DNA of 64,000 bases from the NCBI GenBank assembly GCA_037976565.1, contig CP137666.1, forward strand, positions 49,751,271-49,815,270, read 5' to 3'. The notes under the pieces are model-generated. The model worked only from the letters and a program-made list of their open reading frames with translations, did not search any database and had not been told where the DNA came from. The translations under genes were made by a program, and so were the position numbers. Below, one piece after another: positions 1-12,000 of the stretch. How positions within the stretch are numbered: the stretch's first letter is position 1; the number at the start of each line of letters is the position of its first letter. The stretch is from Mesocentrotus franciscanus. Lineage: Eukaryota; Echinodermata; Echinoidea; Camarodonta; Strongylocentrotidae.

Positions 1-283
1 CGAGACCTTTAAAGGTCAACGAGATATAGGTACATTATTGACAAACGAACAGTGGACGTCAGTCTTGTAGAACTCAGGTCTCGTCAACCTTCGCTCATCT
101 GGGACATTCCCCATAATTATGTCTACATATAATAATGGATCACCAAGCTTTGGTTACCAACATGGTAGAGGACCTATAAATAGTATAAATATATAGATAA
201 ATATGAATTATTATATACCTCACTTTAGAAATCTAGCCATCTGATTGGTCGAAATTGGAGTCGTGATTTTAAGCCATGCCCCA

Positions 284-363
284 CTCACAGGGAATATCCA
301 TCAATTTGTGCCCTCGTAGGCCGCTCACAGGGAATATCCATTAATTTGTACCCTCATCCTCCA
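284..363. repeat. 40-bp unit duplicated in tandem
   Basis: Two adjacent 40-bp copies begin with CTCACAGGGAATATCCAT at 284 and 324. They differ at a few positions, for example TCAATTTGTG versus TTAATTTGTA. The duplication is simple and no function is apparent. Confidence 0.85.
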
Positions 364-984
364 GCGATCCCCATTGGTTTACGTGTTAATTAACTTAGTT
401 TGAGCGGAGCGCGGCATTCCATACATTTTTATGCAATTAATTTGGTTGCTACAAACACAGCGCAGACGACCGCCGATCTCGATTGTAGCTAGACCTAGAT
501 CTACATGTAATGACGAGATGACGCCCCTTTGGAAATATAGAGATAAACCTGCTTTTTCATATGACACCTCATTTTTTTTAGTATCACCTTCAGGATCACA
601 AGCAATGAAGGTTTGAATCTTGATTTTGAATTTATTACTTTGACCAATTTGGCATGATCGCGCAATGCACGTAGACTCTATAGGGATATATGCGTGCAAT
701 CTCAATGGCCAACTAAGCTACAGTACAGTACTGTACCTGCAAGTTTATCAACACAGACTTCGATAGCGTAAACAAACTTGATTACCATGATTGACCAGTA
801 AGTCGCACAAAATTGTATTCTATGACCCTGATTTCAGTATATAAAAGTTATAATGACTGCTTTAATATTCGAGGCATAGTTATAGCACGATGTAACCTCC
901 CCTTGAGCAATAAAAACAACAATGCCTCTCCTAGCAGTCATTATTACTATATTATATCTAATAGAGTGGTTTCTAAGATACCTC

Positions 985-1152
985 AAAAAACGATCTAAAG
1001 GACTTTCAAGAAATCACCTAAAGGGTAATTGAGTACCCTTTAGTATAACATGGATTTCATGTTCAAATTAAATAACATGTAATGTCAACACATTTCATAA
1101 ATTTGATGGACAACTTAAGTTGATTTCTCGAAAGTCCTTGTGATCGTGTTTT
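985..1152. repeat. Short inverted-repeat (MITE-like) element in Wnt7 intron 2
   Basis: A left arm at about 990-1016 (AAGGACTTTCAAGAAATCA) is matched in reverse complement by a right arm at about 1121-1148 (TGATTTCTCGAAAGTCCTT). The arms are about 27 bp with a few mismatches and enclose about 100 bp without coding capacity. A segment like the right arm and its flank recurs at 38153-38193, which suggests a dispersed family. No target duplication was resolved. Confidence 0.6.
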
Positions 1153-1214
1153 ATGTGGATACCCCTTCCTAATGTAACATTTATTCCTTGCTCCTCCTCG
1201 TCTTATAGCCTTAC

Positions 1215-1444
1215 CAGCAGGCACATCCTGTGTAAAGATGGTCTCGTCATACTTCGGCAGGGTACAGTTCCACCTTCCGTTGCGGAACTGAAAGCGACAC
1301 TCCTGCACGGCCTTCTGTGCACCTTCTCCAATGGCCACTATGGCATCTGGCCTCCTCTGGCAGATGGCCCGCTGCCGGGGAGCCAAACCGGGTATGCGGT
1401 TGCAGATTACGTTGGCTCCGAGTGCCACCACCGACGAAAGTGCC
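1215..1444 (-). CDS. Wnt7: Wnt7-type ligand, internal exon (exon 2 equivalent)
   Basis: This is one exon of a secreted, lipid-modified Wnt ligand that acts through Frizzled and LRP receptors. The minus strand reads an acceptor CCACAG, then 230 nt encoding 76 full residues, then a donor GTAAGG. The peptide has the Wnt N-terminal signatures [29 protein letters not shown] and [10 protein letters not shown], with four cysteines spaced as in the family. The run [12 protein letters not shown] and RPDAI is characteristic of Wnt7 rather than Wnt4, Wnt5 or other subfamilies. The exon enters in phase 2 and leaves in phase 1, as I recall for exon 2 of vertebrate WNT7A/B. The signal-peptide exon should lie at higher coordinates. 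The acylated-serine and cysteine-rich C-terminal exons lie below position 1. Neither was found in the window, so the gene is partial here. Subfamily assignment is from memory of the family. Confidence 0.9.
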
Positions 1445-3653
1445 CTGTGGTATCCAGGAAAACAATGAGGATCATTAGAAATGGAAAAAAGTGTCAACTT
1501 TGTCGCCTATATGGATAATTTAGAGCGAGAGAGAAAAGAGAGTAAGGTTCGATTCATTGATTACATTCAATACATGCATAAATAAGATTATTGTGAATAA
1601 ACGTTATCGAAGCAGACATGGAAGTCTGAAACCTCATGCCCCCTCCATAAACATGATCATGTGCATTCTAGGAAAATGTCAGCTCATTAATTTTTAACAT
1701 TTTTTATTTAAAAAAGTATTGCAGGTTTTTACACACAAACCACGAATTGTAATCAAGGCAGTCCGTAGGAATATATATAATTTGTTATCCATCTAATTGC
1801 CTTGGCACTTGTCAAGCTTGTAGATGAACGGTGCAGTAAACGACAAGGGCTTTGCCTAGGGGAAAACGTGAAGGTTAATCGTAAATCATTCCAAAGAAAA
1901 AGAAAATATCACCTTGACACGCCTTTGTTTCCTTGCCCTATTATTGTCATGGTATTTCAATTTTGTAGTAACAAATAACTACAAGTTATAACACAGAAGA
2001 ACCAACATTGAACGTGGAGGTGCATTAAAGGAGTATTCAAGTTGGTAGGAATTGTATACATGATGTACAACACATAACAACAAGGGCACTTGTAGCACTC
2101 GTGAACTTCGAACGTAACTCAGAACTTTAGACCACAATTTTTATTACCAGACTAACGTGTCATCATAAAGTCATTAAAATGTATGCCTTGGCTTCAATTA
2201 AACAAGGTATCTTGATATAATTAATCACATCGCCTTGACATGTTTTATTCTCATATCGATTTGTCAGCTTTCGCGTCAGTATCCAGGTCATGCATATTTT
2301 CTTGTCGTTAATCGGCTCTGAACTTGTATTTTATGATTTGAAATGTTTGGATAAACGGTTAATAAACCCTTAATTACTGTAACCGTAACGTTTAGAGTAA
2401 ATATCACATGGAAACAAGTCGAAACATCTTGCAGACCACGCATGGTAACATTATGAGTAGATAAATGGGTACAATAGCGTGTCTCCATTTGGAGATCCAC
2501 AAATTGATATTTGCTTTGATTTATTATAAATCGAACTGACTGAATACATATTAATAAGAATATATTCAAAGTGATGCCCAGACACACACACACACACACA
2601 CAAATCATCGAACGAAAGGACGAGAAAAACAGAGGAATATTATTACTCTAATAGCAATGACAACAAATAAAACTAAAAGGAATGAGTAAAGTAGGAGAAA
2701 AAACTCAAATATATACGCCAACTACACTTAACACACTTTTAATACAAAATAATACGGAATTATAAAATTTTCCCCTCACATTGTCCTCTCACCGTAGGAT
2801 TGCCAAAACATGATGTATGCATCAGCCACCAACGCAACGCACACCTCAACCGCCATCATATTTATACTCGAAGACGTCGTCGTCATCGACTCATCATATT
2901 AATCATCGTCTTCTGTCACTTTGCTAATGTTTCCCGAAGTATCTGTGTATATTTATGTTTATTTCATTAATTTGTAATGGTTCTATAAAACTCTTACATG
3001 AAATCGCATTTGATTTGTGGGTTTGTAAACTTAATGAACAAATAAAAACAAACAAATAGTGAATAATTAGACATTACGATTTACGAGTATTTTCATCGAC
3101 TTCACTTGCTACCGAGAACATAATCACCTTTAACACCAATACTTTTTAGTGGTAATGTCATTACGGCTCTCGTTACAACCACAGCCATCGTCACCATCAT
3201 TTCCATCCTTTCATACTTTCTACTTATCACCATGGCAACCGACGTCGTACCCCACCCCATCGACATCACTGGTATCAACACCATCGCCAGATAATGAGGA
3301 ACGGACATAGTTCTTATCACATCAGGGCTCGCTACGATATCAAAATAGGCATTCGACATGGGTTGGGATCACGTTCATAAGAACTCACACGTGACTATCA
3401 TGTTACACGTCAATCTGGTGAACTACATATTTCTTCCTTTTTGTTCATTTCATCTGAAAAAAAATGTGTTTCACATCACGTTAAAGTCCGACTTCTATGG
3501 ATTCAATGCTCACCATGTGATATTGAATCCAATCATGAATTAATACGTGGCTGTGTCTCTAAGGAAGTAACGCAAGAAAACATTGCAATTATGTATTATC
3601 ACGTACATTCTATTTTCCATTAACTTTACTTAATAGACGACGCAGAAAATAAT
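1445..3653. other. AT-rich non-coding stretch, probably Wnt7 intron 1
   Basis: I see no coding region, RNA gene or clear mobile element here. The only notable feature is a short (CA)n run at 2582-2602. By position it would be the first intron of the Wnt7 gene, if that gene's first exon lies further right. Confidence 0.5.
2582..2602. repeat. (CA)n microsatellite
   Basis: An uninterrupted dinucleotide run of about 10 repeats. Confidence 0.9.
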
Positions 3654-3834
3654 CTAGGCGTTGTGGCGTGCGCCTGTAATCCAGCTAACAGTGGAAGTTA
3701 CAAACTGATGCAGCCGAGGACGCAGGTTCGAAACTGAGTCACGTCTTTCGGATGGTGACGTTAAAGGTCGGTCCCCAGACGTAAATAATCATATCTGATT
3801 GATACACGTCTGTAAAAACCCAATACACACACAA
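3654..3834 (+). repeat. SINE with a 7SL-RNA-like head
   Basis: The first 45-50 bases resemble the 5' (Alu) domain of signal recognition particle RNA. GTGGCGTGCGCCTGTAATCC followed by AGCTA corresponds to the conserved GGTGGCGCGTGCCTGTAGTCC-CAGCTA segment of 7SL. Next comes a B-box-like GCAGGTTCGAAACT near 3723. From about 3750 a tail containing GACGTTAAAGGTC and TTGATACACGTCTG resembles the body and tail of invertebrate SINEs. It ends in a short A-run and (CA)n at about 3815-3834. The SINE tail and degraded helices argue against a functional SRP RNA gene. The 7SL relation is a visual match from memory. Target duplications are not clear. Confidence 0.6.
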
Positions 3835-5949
3835 TCGAAAATTTTCTTTATGATTAAAGCTGGAAGTAGGATCAGGCATGTCGCTGTAATGAAATAGAAA
3901 ACATTTCGGCTGTACTTCATAAAAATTGCTGTTATCAGACACAACAAAATCGTCTTCATCTTTAAAATCTACAGTTTATTAACTTTATTTTACCTGATAA
4001 AATAAACATACATATTACCAAGAACCTTTGCTACTTATCACTTTAAAATAAAACAAAACAAAATTGCAATTGAATTTCTGATCAATATCAAAATGCATTA
4101 AAAAAGAAGACCCTTTTCTAGGAATTACATCTTTTCAACCATCAGATCATTAACAAGACGACCATAAACATTATATCAAAACGCATTATATAAAAACGCA
4201 TTAAAATGTAAATGTACGTGCATAAAGTATATACTAAAGCGTTCGTTTTCGAGTAAAATTTTCATACGGATTATTTCTAGAGGTTTCTTAAACAGAAAGT
4301 GAGGATAACCTTTTCAAGTAGAGAGTGATGAAAAGGTCTGGTGGAAAAGTGTGGGTGGGAGAAGAGGAAGGCACTGAAAGATACGAAGCAAAATAAGCAA
4401 AGAACCAGAATGAAACTTTGGAGAGAGAAAAAAAATGGAATATGAGTGAGAGAAATAACCAGAGAGGGTATCGCTTTTGTCACATCTTTCATCGTGTAAA
4501 TGAACGAGGTCTTCAAACCGGTTCGTAGAAATACCGACCGCCATGCTGCTCCTCTTGGAGCGTATGGAAACGCTCAATGGTTGCCCCTCTCAAACTAGTT
4601 CTATGAAAGTCAAATTGACATCATGCAGAACGTGCTGGATTACGATCAGGCAAAGAAGCACGAAAAGAGAGAAGTCATCTTAATTTCGACAACACCAGTC
4701 ATTTGCAATTACGATTGGCTTCACACGCAGAAATTCTGGGATATCAGATATTACATGACGTAGGAGATAACTTGCATTCTGTTTTCTCAAATGGGCGGAA
4801 TGAGAACTCATGAATTAAGAATGGGGTCCAAATGTTTTGGTGACGTCTGTTTCTTATTGCGGCAAGGTGCGCATGATTTTTCATAGTCATGGCCGTCAGA
4901 CAGTATTTGTAAATCTGCGATTAACTCTCAGGTCGGGATTGATTACTAATAGTGCAGAAATAGTGAAGAAATTAAAGCGAATACTTCATATCTGATTTAG
5001 CATATGGATCTCTTTAATATATATGAGTATTTAGGTTGTTTGGATGGTTGATAAGAGAAAAGAGGATACACTATATAGTATTTCATAGTACTAAACAATT
5101 ATCTATAAGTGGCAGAAGAATAAGATAAGTAAGACCATCACCCAAGACAAGGCAATACGAACATGAGTGCCGAATGACGATGATCACTATGCAACCTTTG
5201 ATGCGTTCTTTCCCCTAATATCATAGAAAGGTGTGGCTTGGCCTACTTTTCGTTCTATTTCTTATAAAGACCTCAAAATACAATCAAGCCTGACACTTGT
5301 TGGGCAGAAAAGATTACGGGATGCACCCTTGTCTTCTTAACCCCTATCATTCTCAAAACTGTTATCACAATAACAAGTATTACACATTCGCTGGTTTAAG
5401 GGTTAAAGTTTGGCCAGGAGATATTGTGTAAGTTAAATTCTCGTGGGAATGATTTGAAATTCTCCCGCCATGGAGTGCGTGTGTGTATGTATAATGGATA
5501 CACATACCAGTGAGTCAACATTGATTCAAACAGCATAAACATCCATGTTCATCAACATGATTAGTTTTCATTCAAGGGTACACTACCCGACTGGGTTAGA
5601 CAGGGTCAGATCGAACGGGTTTATAGAGCTTTGTCATCAACCCCCATTCGGGTTTGTACTGTACTTGCGGAGGAATGGGATAGCCAGTTCAAAATCGAGT
5701 CATAAAAATAGCATAAAAAGGAAAATATTTTGATAAGCGAACGTCGAAGTAGGCTTTTATGAATAAGAACCACGATAGATAATGATATAATCAAAGGTCG
5801 TCAGCCTAAAAACAATTTTGAGCACAATATGATTCAAGGATTAGCATTATTTTGCTCATAAATTATGATGGAAATTCTAGGTATTTCTACATTGAAATTT
5901 ATATAAATATGTATACATAGAGGAACATATACAACCATACAAACACCCC

Positions 5950-5989
<40 letters not shown>

Positions 5990-8640
5990 CACCCATAGCT
6001 TGATCCAAATGAACGTATTCACAAAAACGCATAAATGGACTGTCACGATTGTTCTTACGAAGTTTTGTTAAATCTTTTATAAAAGTTTATCTATTGAACC
6101 TCGAGGATCCAATGCAATACGTCTAATTAAGATATCTGCTGTCTTTCTACTTCATTTATAATGCACAACTAAATAAACACGGATGACTAACTATGATTAT
6201 TAAATATTATTGCATGCACCTGAAGCAACTCACTGGTTTCTTTTTGTCAGACAGTACGAATTTGACATATCTATGAGTCTAACAAAGTATTGTTATTAAA
6301 GTGGAAACTAAATCGTTCGTTTCCCTATACGCTGAAAATGTTAATGCATGGAAGGTATAAAACAGTTTGAGTGAGGAGGCTAGCATTCGTGGTAATTCAT
6401 CTTCAGTGCTCAGTACCTTCTATACTGGGTCGTTAGTGCGCTGATATGTTGTATTTAGCTGACAAAGCATGGGACATATGAAAATACACACGCCATTTAT
6501 CAAAATCAAGAGATAGACACAAACTTTTTTTATACATCAGTAATGGAAGGGACTGACGATATTCGTGCATAACATTTTCTTTAAGAAATATGTGTATGCG
6601 TTAACTGTTAATATTTCGTTTATTTAAAGTAGGATCTGCGCAATAATCGTCAAAAATACTTTGCATAGATAAAATCTTGAACGATGGCCCTGGTGAAATA
6701 ATGAAGACTGACCTACTGCACATTTGAATGTCAAACATTTATTCATCAAGTTATCTCAATCTATTAAACAAGTTAAGTATGTGTTGCATGGTCGGGGGTT
6801 AACGCACTATTAGCTTGGCAGTCGAGGTGGGTTAGAATATGCCCTCCTGGTTTATTAAGGGGGAAATATCACAGTTCCGCCAACTACCCGCGGGAACGCC
6901 TTCCTCTTGTGAGGACATGAGGGCTACATATCGGGGCTGACCATATGCGCCACGCAGAGTCAGCTCCAAGCTACAGGGTGCATCGCAGTACCTTTTGATG
7001 AAATGGGGGAACCCAGTTGAGTTTTGGGAGTGTCCCGGGAGGGGCAGGGACTCAACCACGGATTTCCTCCCGGGGGCATTGGATCAACCGCACAAACATT
7101 GGCACAACCTTGACGCCGAGTTATGACTTGATAGAAACAGCGACAATCCGAATAAATTTTCGACTTTTCAAAAGATGTCTTTCTTTGTTGCGAAACAATT
7201 TTAGAACCTGCTATGAAATGAAACAATTCCACTTGTTCTGGGGTTGACGGTGGATGAGTCAGAGATGTCTTTACTTGACCAAACACTAATTTGGAATCTA
7301 GTAGATTTGTTTAATTACCAATACGTGAACTTCATTATACTAAGCCTTTAATACTCAACTTAAAAACAGCAACATCCTACATCATTAAAAACATTAGTGT
7401 CATGTGCTTACGTTGGAGCGACAAAGACAAAAGTACAAAGAAAATGAAGCATTTTTTTCTTATGGTCTCTTATTTGGAAATTAATCAACATACACTGTAA
7501 TAATTTGTTTCAACAACGAGTGTCATTTTGTTGGTAGGGCCTATTCATAACATTCATGGGCTAATCAAAAGACCCGTCCCGTATGTGAGATGCACACACC
7601 ATTTTCTCTACATAGACATTGATTACAGGCCTCCAACGAGCATAAATTATTGGGAGAGAAAAAGGGGTACACTTATATTGTAAATGCCTTGGGCCTATAT
7701 CACTCATTAATGGCAATGAATGTGGGCAACCAAACCGTTGTCGCCACCCCACCCTCTGCTGAAACTATTCATTATATAACATCTCTACCAATTCTGGAGG
7801 AACCCCAAAATATGATACTTATGTAGGACAGCGTTGTTATTTTGAGGATTCTGTTTTATGTTATACAAACTATTTTGTACTTACAAGAGCTTGGGTTGGT
7901 GTGAGAACTCAACCAGCAGAATGATATGGAATAACCACACCAAGTTGGCCCGCATGGCTCAGCGATGCCCGATGGATAAAATAGCAATCAAGCCTCGATT
8001 CAGATTCTTCAACGATCCATTTCACACAAACACACACACTTCTTTGCGACCCCCTTGTCCCGCTTATCCACAAAATCTTCCAGCGATAAGAAAAAGAAGG
8101 AAAAGAGAAACAATGTCCAAAGTTTGTCCTGAGAGATCAGATTGATGACGTCACATGGCAACAACCAGTCCGAGCGAGACTTAACCTCCTAAGTCCTGCA
8201 TAAGATGGACGGACATGTTCATATCGGTCGAAGAAAATGACGTGATGTGTGGGGAGGAAGGGCAATGAAAAGAAAAGGCGCGGGAGATGTAGAAGTATCA
8301 ATGTCTCGGGTCGTCTGCTTAGTAAATCGGAATCCGTCACGCTAGCCGGCGAGCGAAGCAAGCTGAGCTACCTAGCCCGAAGGATCGGCACACTGAGAAA
8401 TCTGTCGTTGAGTAAATACACACGTGATCGTGCCGTACCGACTTACAGAATATTAAAGAAAAAAATTAAGTCGAGAAACCCATACCTTCCTACCCTCTGT
8501 ACACAGTTTCAATTCCTTCTTTTCTTCTTCGCTCCATATCGTCTACTCAATCACCGCCCGCCGAAGATCGCACATTCTTTGTACTACAATCTTGGACCCC
8601 GATACCTAAACAAAGCTCATCTTTTCCACCTTTTGCTCAC
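3835..8640. other. Non-coding stretch with scattered simple repeats
   Basis: No convincing gene is present on either strand. There is a 36-bp (CA)n run at 5952-5987. A patch at about 6790-7130 is richer in G+C and has a B-box-like element on the minus strand (GGTTGAGTCCC near 7048). It may be an old SINE, but I cannot define its ends. Confidence 0.5.
5952..5987. repeat. (CA)n microsatellite
   Basis: A perfect CA run of about 36 bp preceded by a short C tract. Confidence 0.95.
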
Positions 8641-8910
8641 ACTCTTCTCAATGCTGTCTTGATTCATTTTCCCTTGTCCTTCTCTTTCCCTCTTTCTCTC
8701 TCTCTCTCTCTCTCTCCCTCTCTTTCTCTCCATTCCTTTCTCCCTTTCTTCTCTTCCCCCACCCTCTCTCTCTCTGTATTAATACCTCCCTTTTTATCTG
8801 ACTCTCTTTTTATCTGGCTCTCCAATTCTTCACCTCTCATCCATCCTTCCCTTTCTGTCTTTCTCTTTCTCTTTCCTTCTCTCTCTCTCCCTCTCTCTGG
8901 CTCTTTTTGT
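8640..8910. repeat. Polypyrimidine (CT)n tract
   Basis: About 270 bases of nearly pure pyrimidine on the plus strand with several (CT)n cores. Apparent open frames on both strands here are low-complexity Ser/Leu or Arg/Glu strings produced by the repeat, not genes. Confidence 0.9.
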
Positions 8911-9000
8911 CCCGTTCTTTCTTTTCCCAAATCTTCGGCGGAAAATCTTTTCTGCATTACAGTTGCCAAAGGGCCGACTTTACACTTACAGGCCTTAGAC

Positions 9001-12000
9001 GTATTTACTTAAAAGACCAGAGACTAAGGAGAAGAGAGAAACAGAAAGAACTGGTGGATAATAGCAGGAGGGGTGCCGCTTAAATATTGTTGTATTGGGT
9101 TTCTTTTGCCACCTGTTCTTCCATTGTCTGATTAATTAATATGCCTTTGTGGGTATTGTAAAGACGCCGACTTAATACTCCCTTGCACACGTTCGTAAAG
9201 GTCTGTAGCTGGGCTTACGACATACCATTTTTTGTACTATCAGTCCATTCTATGTCGCCGGCCGTCCTTCACTACTTAACATCAGTGATATAAATTACAT
9301 AGACATAATTGAAAGAAAAAGGGAGCTCAGCTAGGAAATAAGTCTAAAGACTATCCACTTTGTACTCTGCAGTCATTGGCAGTCATCATTAACAGCATTT
9401 TCATCTTTTCAACCGAATTTAAGATTAGGATATCGGTATAAATACTTATCTCTTTTTGCGACATAAATATCTACGTTTTTTAAAACCATGTGGTTTTATA
9501 TATATTACTCTGAGTATATCATCATCAGGATATAAGAGTAACAAAACTTCGCCCCTCGCATAATAAACATTGGTTTTGTAGTAAATTAGGCCAACACTTT
9601 TCTGTTAAAATTGGAAATGACTACGTGTTCCGTTTTTAATCAATGGATGTCATCACAACACCTAAGGTTAATAGGCTTCTAGAATTTGTTTTGTCCAGAT
9701 CGAAGGGGAGAAATGTCTTTCTTCGCGATGAATCTGGTCTCTCCATCCAATGTCTTCCTGTCTCCAGTGGCTTTATATAAGGTCACCTGCTATCCGCATG
9801 TATTAATCCAGTTAATTGAGTAAGAATTTACCATGTTAACTATACGTGTAGTTCACAAGACAATCTCTTTTAAATATATATAAATTGGCTTCAAATAATC
9901 AACCCCAAAAAAGAAGATTGTTCCAATTCAGCAAAAACAACACTCGTGAGTCATTCATTTAAACCAACTCACTTTACGATTCTACGAAAAACAATGCTTG
10001 GTTTATTCGCAAATACATCAACGGAGGATAAAACTGATACCTTTCAGACATACGAATAGATACCTCAATGCATTCTTTTCGAGCCACTATTGAAAGGAGA
10101 GATAATCGAATACAATTTCACCCAACTAAATTGTCATCACCAAATCCATTTGTCGTCAAAGAATCAATAACAACTGATACCATTTCATTGTAAGGCCATA
10201 CAGGTTATCTTCCAAATTGATGAATCACGCCAAGTTCGACGGAGTGTCCTTCGCCAACTTAGTGAAATCTTGTTTACGAACAAAGTTGGTACCCAGACAA
10301 CAGAAAACATCATATCATCTGCCATCTACAATTTTTCTGCGATAATGATCACAATAGGCTAGGAAGATATAAGGATTCATCAGTTAAGGTTTCACCCCTT
10401 CATTCTGTAATCTTAGAGCTAACACTATGACTTACTGAGGTCAATGAACAGACACCAGACTGACGATAAACCCCAAAAAAAGTATCGGAAGCATTTAGAA
10501 ATATTTCGTCTGCAAACCCACCTTTTTTAGGATTCCTCTTTATGCGAAAAGTAATTGAGTACAAATTACTTGACTGTACAGCAAAAAAGAAATGATTACA
10601 AAGTAAGGACGTTAACAATTTTAAGGGGTAACCAATTAATACAGTCTGGGAAAACGTATCGCCCCTTTGGGGTTTGATAACTAGTATTTTTAAAACTGCA
10701 TTTTATCCTTTCGGGTCATCATCAGGATATAATTGAATATACGTCTTCTTCTGATTGGGTCCTCAAAATAGAATTTCTACTCGATTGAAAAAAGTGTTTT
10801 GAAAAGGAAATTTGTAGACTGATACGTATCTAAAAATACTGAAGGAAGGGAAGTTTTTAAATCATTATGAGAAGCTTTCTTATAATGATTGAATTCAAAC
10901 AGATGAGAAATATACAGTTTTACAAATACAATATAACCATCAGACTACATGTTATAGAACATTTTATAAGAGGTCAAATAATAGTGAGCGCCTAGTGTGG
11001 GAAGTCTGTTGATTTCGATATTTGGGAAGCTTCCACTGATGGAAAAGATGCATTTGTATGCAATGAACGGAAAGATCTATTAAGATTAATCTATCCGTGT
11101 AAATCATTAGAACAACATCAAAAAACAACACAAAAACAAAAACAGTATGATAAGATAAGAGATAAGTTCAAATTGAACATTTGTCAATATGTATTTTGCT
11201 AATATATATGTTATTTTCTTAAAAGTGAAACCATCATTGTGTATTTATAAAGAGAATTAAGATTAATTCACAATACAACCATAAGTGAAGACATTTACAC
11301 AAATTAAAATAGTGCCGTAAATGAAAAATGGTACATAAATATACCCACTTTCAGTTTTCGTTTAGTTTATTTCATATTTTAAAAATAAATATCTAAAAAT
11401 GCATACTTGCAATCTTTGAAAAGTAATAGGAATGCATGAAAATTGCACAGTAATATTCATATATTTTACGTTGCATCATAAACGATAGAGAGTAGAAAAC
11501 TTGACCAGTGCATGCAAATTTTGCATTCACAAGAAAAAGAAATGGTCAGAAATATTGAGGAATCTATTAAAAAAAAAAATCCGCATCTTTATAAAGAGGG
11601 TAATCATGCTAATTGCATATAAAGTTTTTTTTTCATTAGCCTTTTCCCTCTCTATTTCTCTTGTCATCTTCTTTTATCCATCTCTCTCTCTCTCTCTATC
11701 TCTCCCTCCCTGTTTCCCTCTCTGCCCATCTTTCTTGTCTCCCTCACCCCATCACCAACTGTCTGACCATTATTTTCCACCGGTACCCATCCTTTCATTC
11801 GAACGCTATTCCATTCTTCTCTTCTCCCGACGAATAAGTCATCTGTCATTGCATATTAACCTACCAATTATCACGTGACACCTATTGCACTTTGAGGCGG
11901 CTGATGATAATGAAACATGTTTTCTCTTTGCTCGTCACACGTGCATAAAATCAAGCCATATTATTGTTCGTCTTTAAGGTGATAACGGGGCCACACAACG

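Larger units (their letters stand above)
1..1214. other. Wnt7 intron 2 (part), non-coding
   Basis: This stretch lies 3' of the Wnt7 exon on the minus strand and reads as intron. It starts right after the donor GTAAGG (complement of 1209-1214). I see no Wnt exon 3 in it on either strand. It contains a 40-bp tandem duplication (284-363) and a small inverted-repeat element (985-1152). Confidence 0.6.

Noticed and set aside
1063..1497. The full open frame around the Wnt exon as one coding region
   Set aside because: Only 1215-1444 matches Wnt, and it is bounded by a good acceptor and donor. The flanks are intron sequence.
3654..3740. A functional 7SL RNA gene
   Set aside because: Only the Alu-domain start is recognisable. 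The remainder is SINE body and tail, without the S domain.
8649..9012. Long Ser/Leu-rich and Arg/Glu-rich frames on both strands
   Set aside because: They come from the (CT)n tract. The composition is low complexity and there is no start or splice context.
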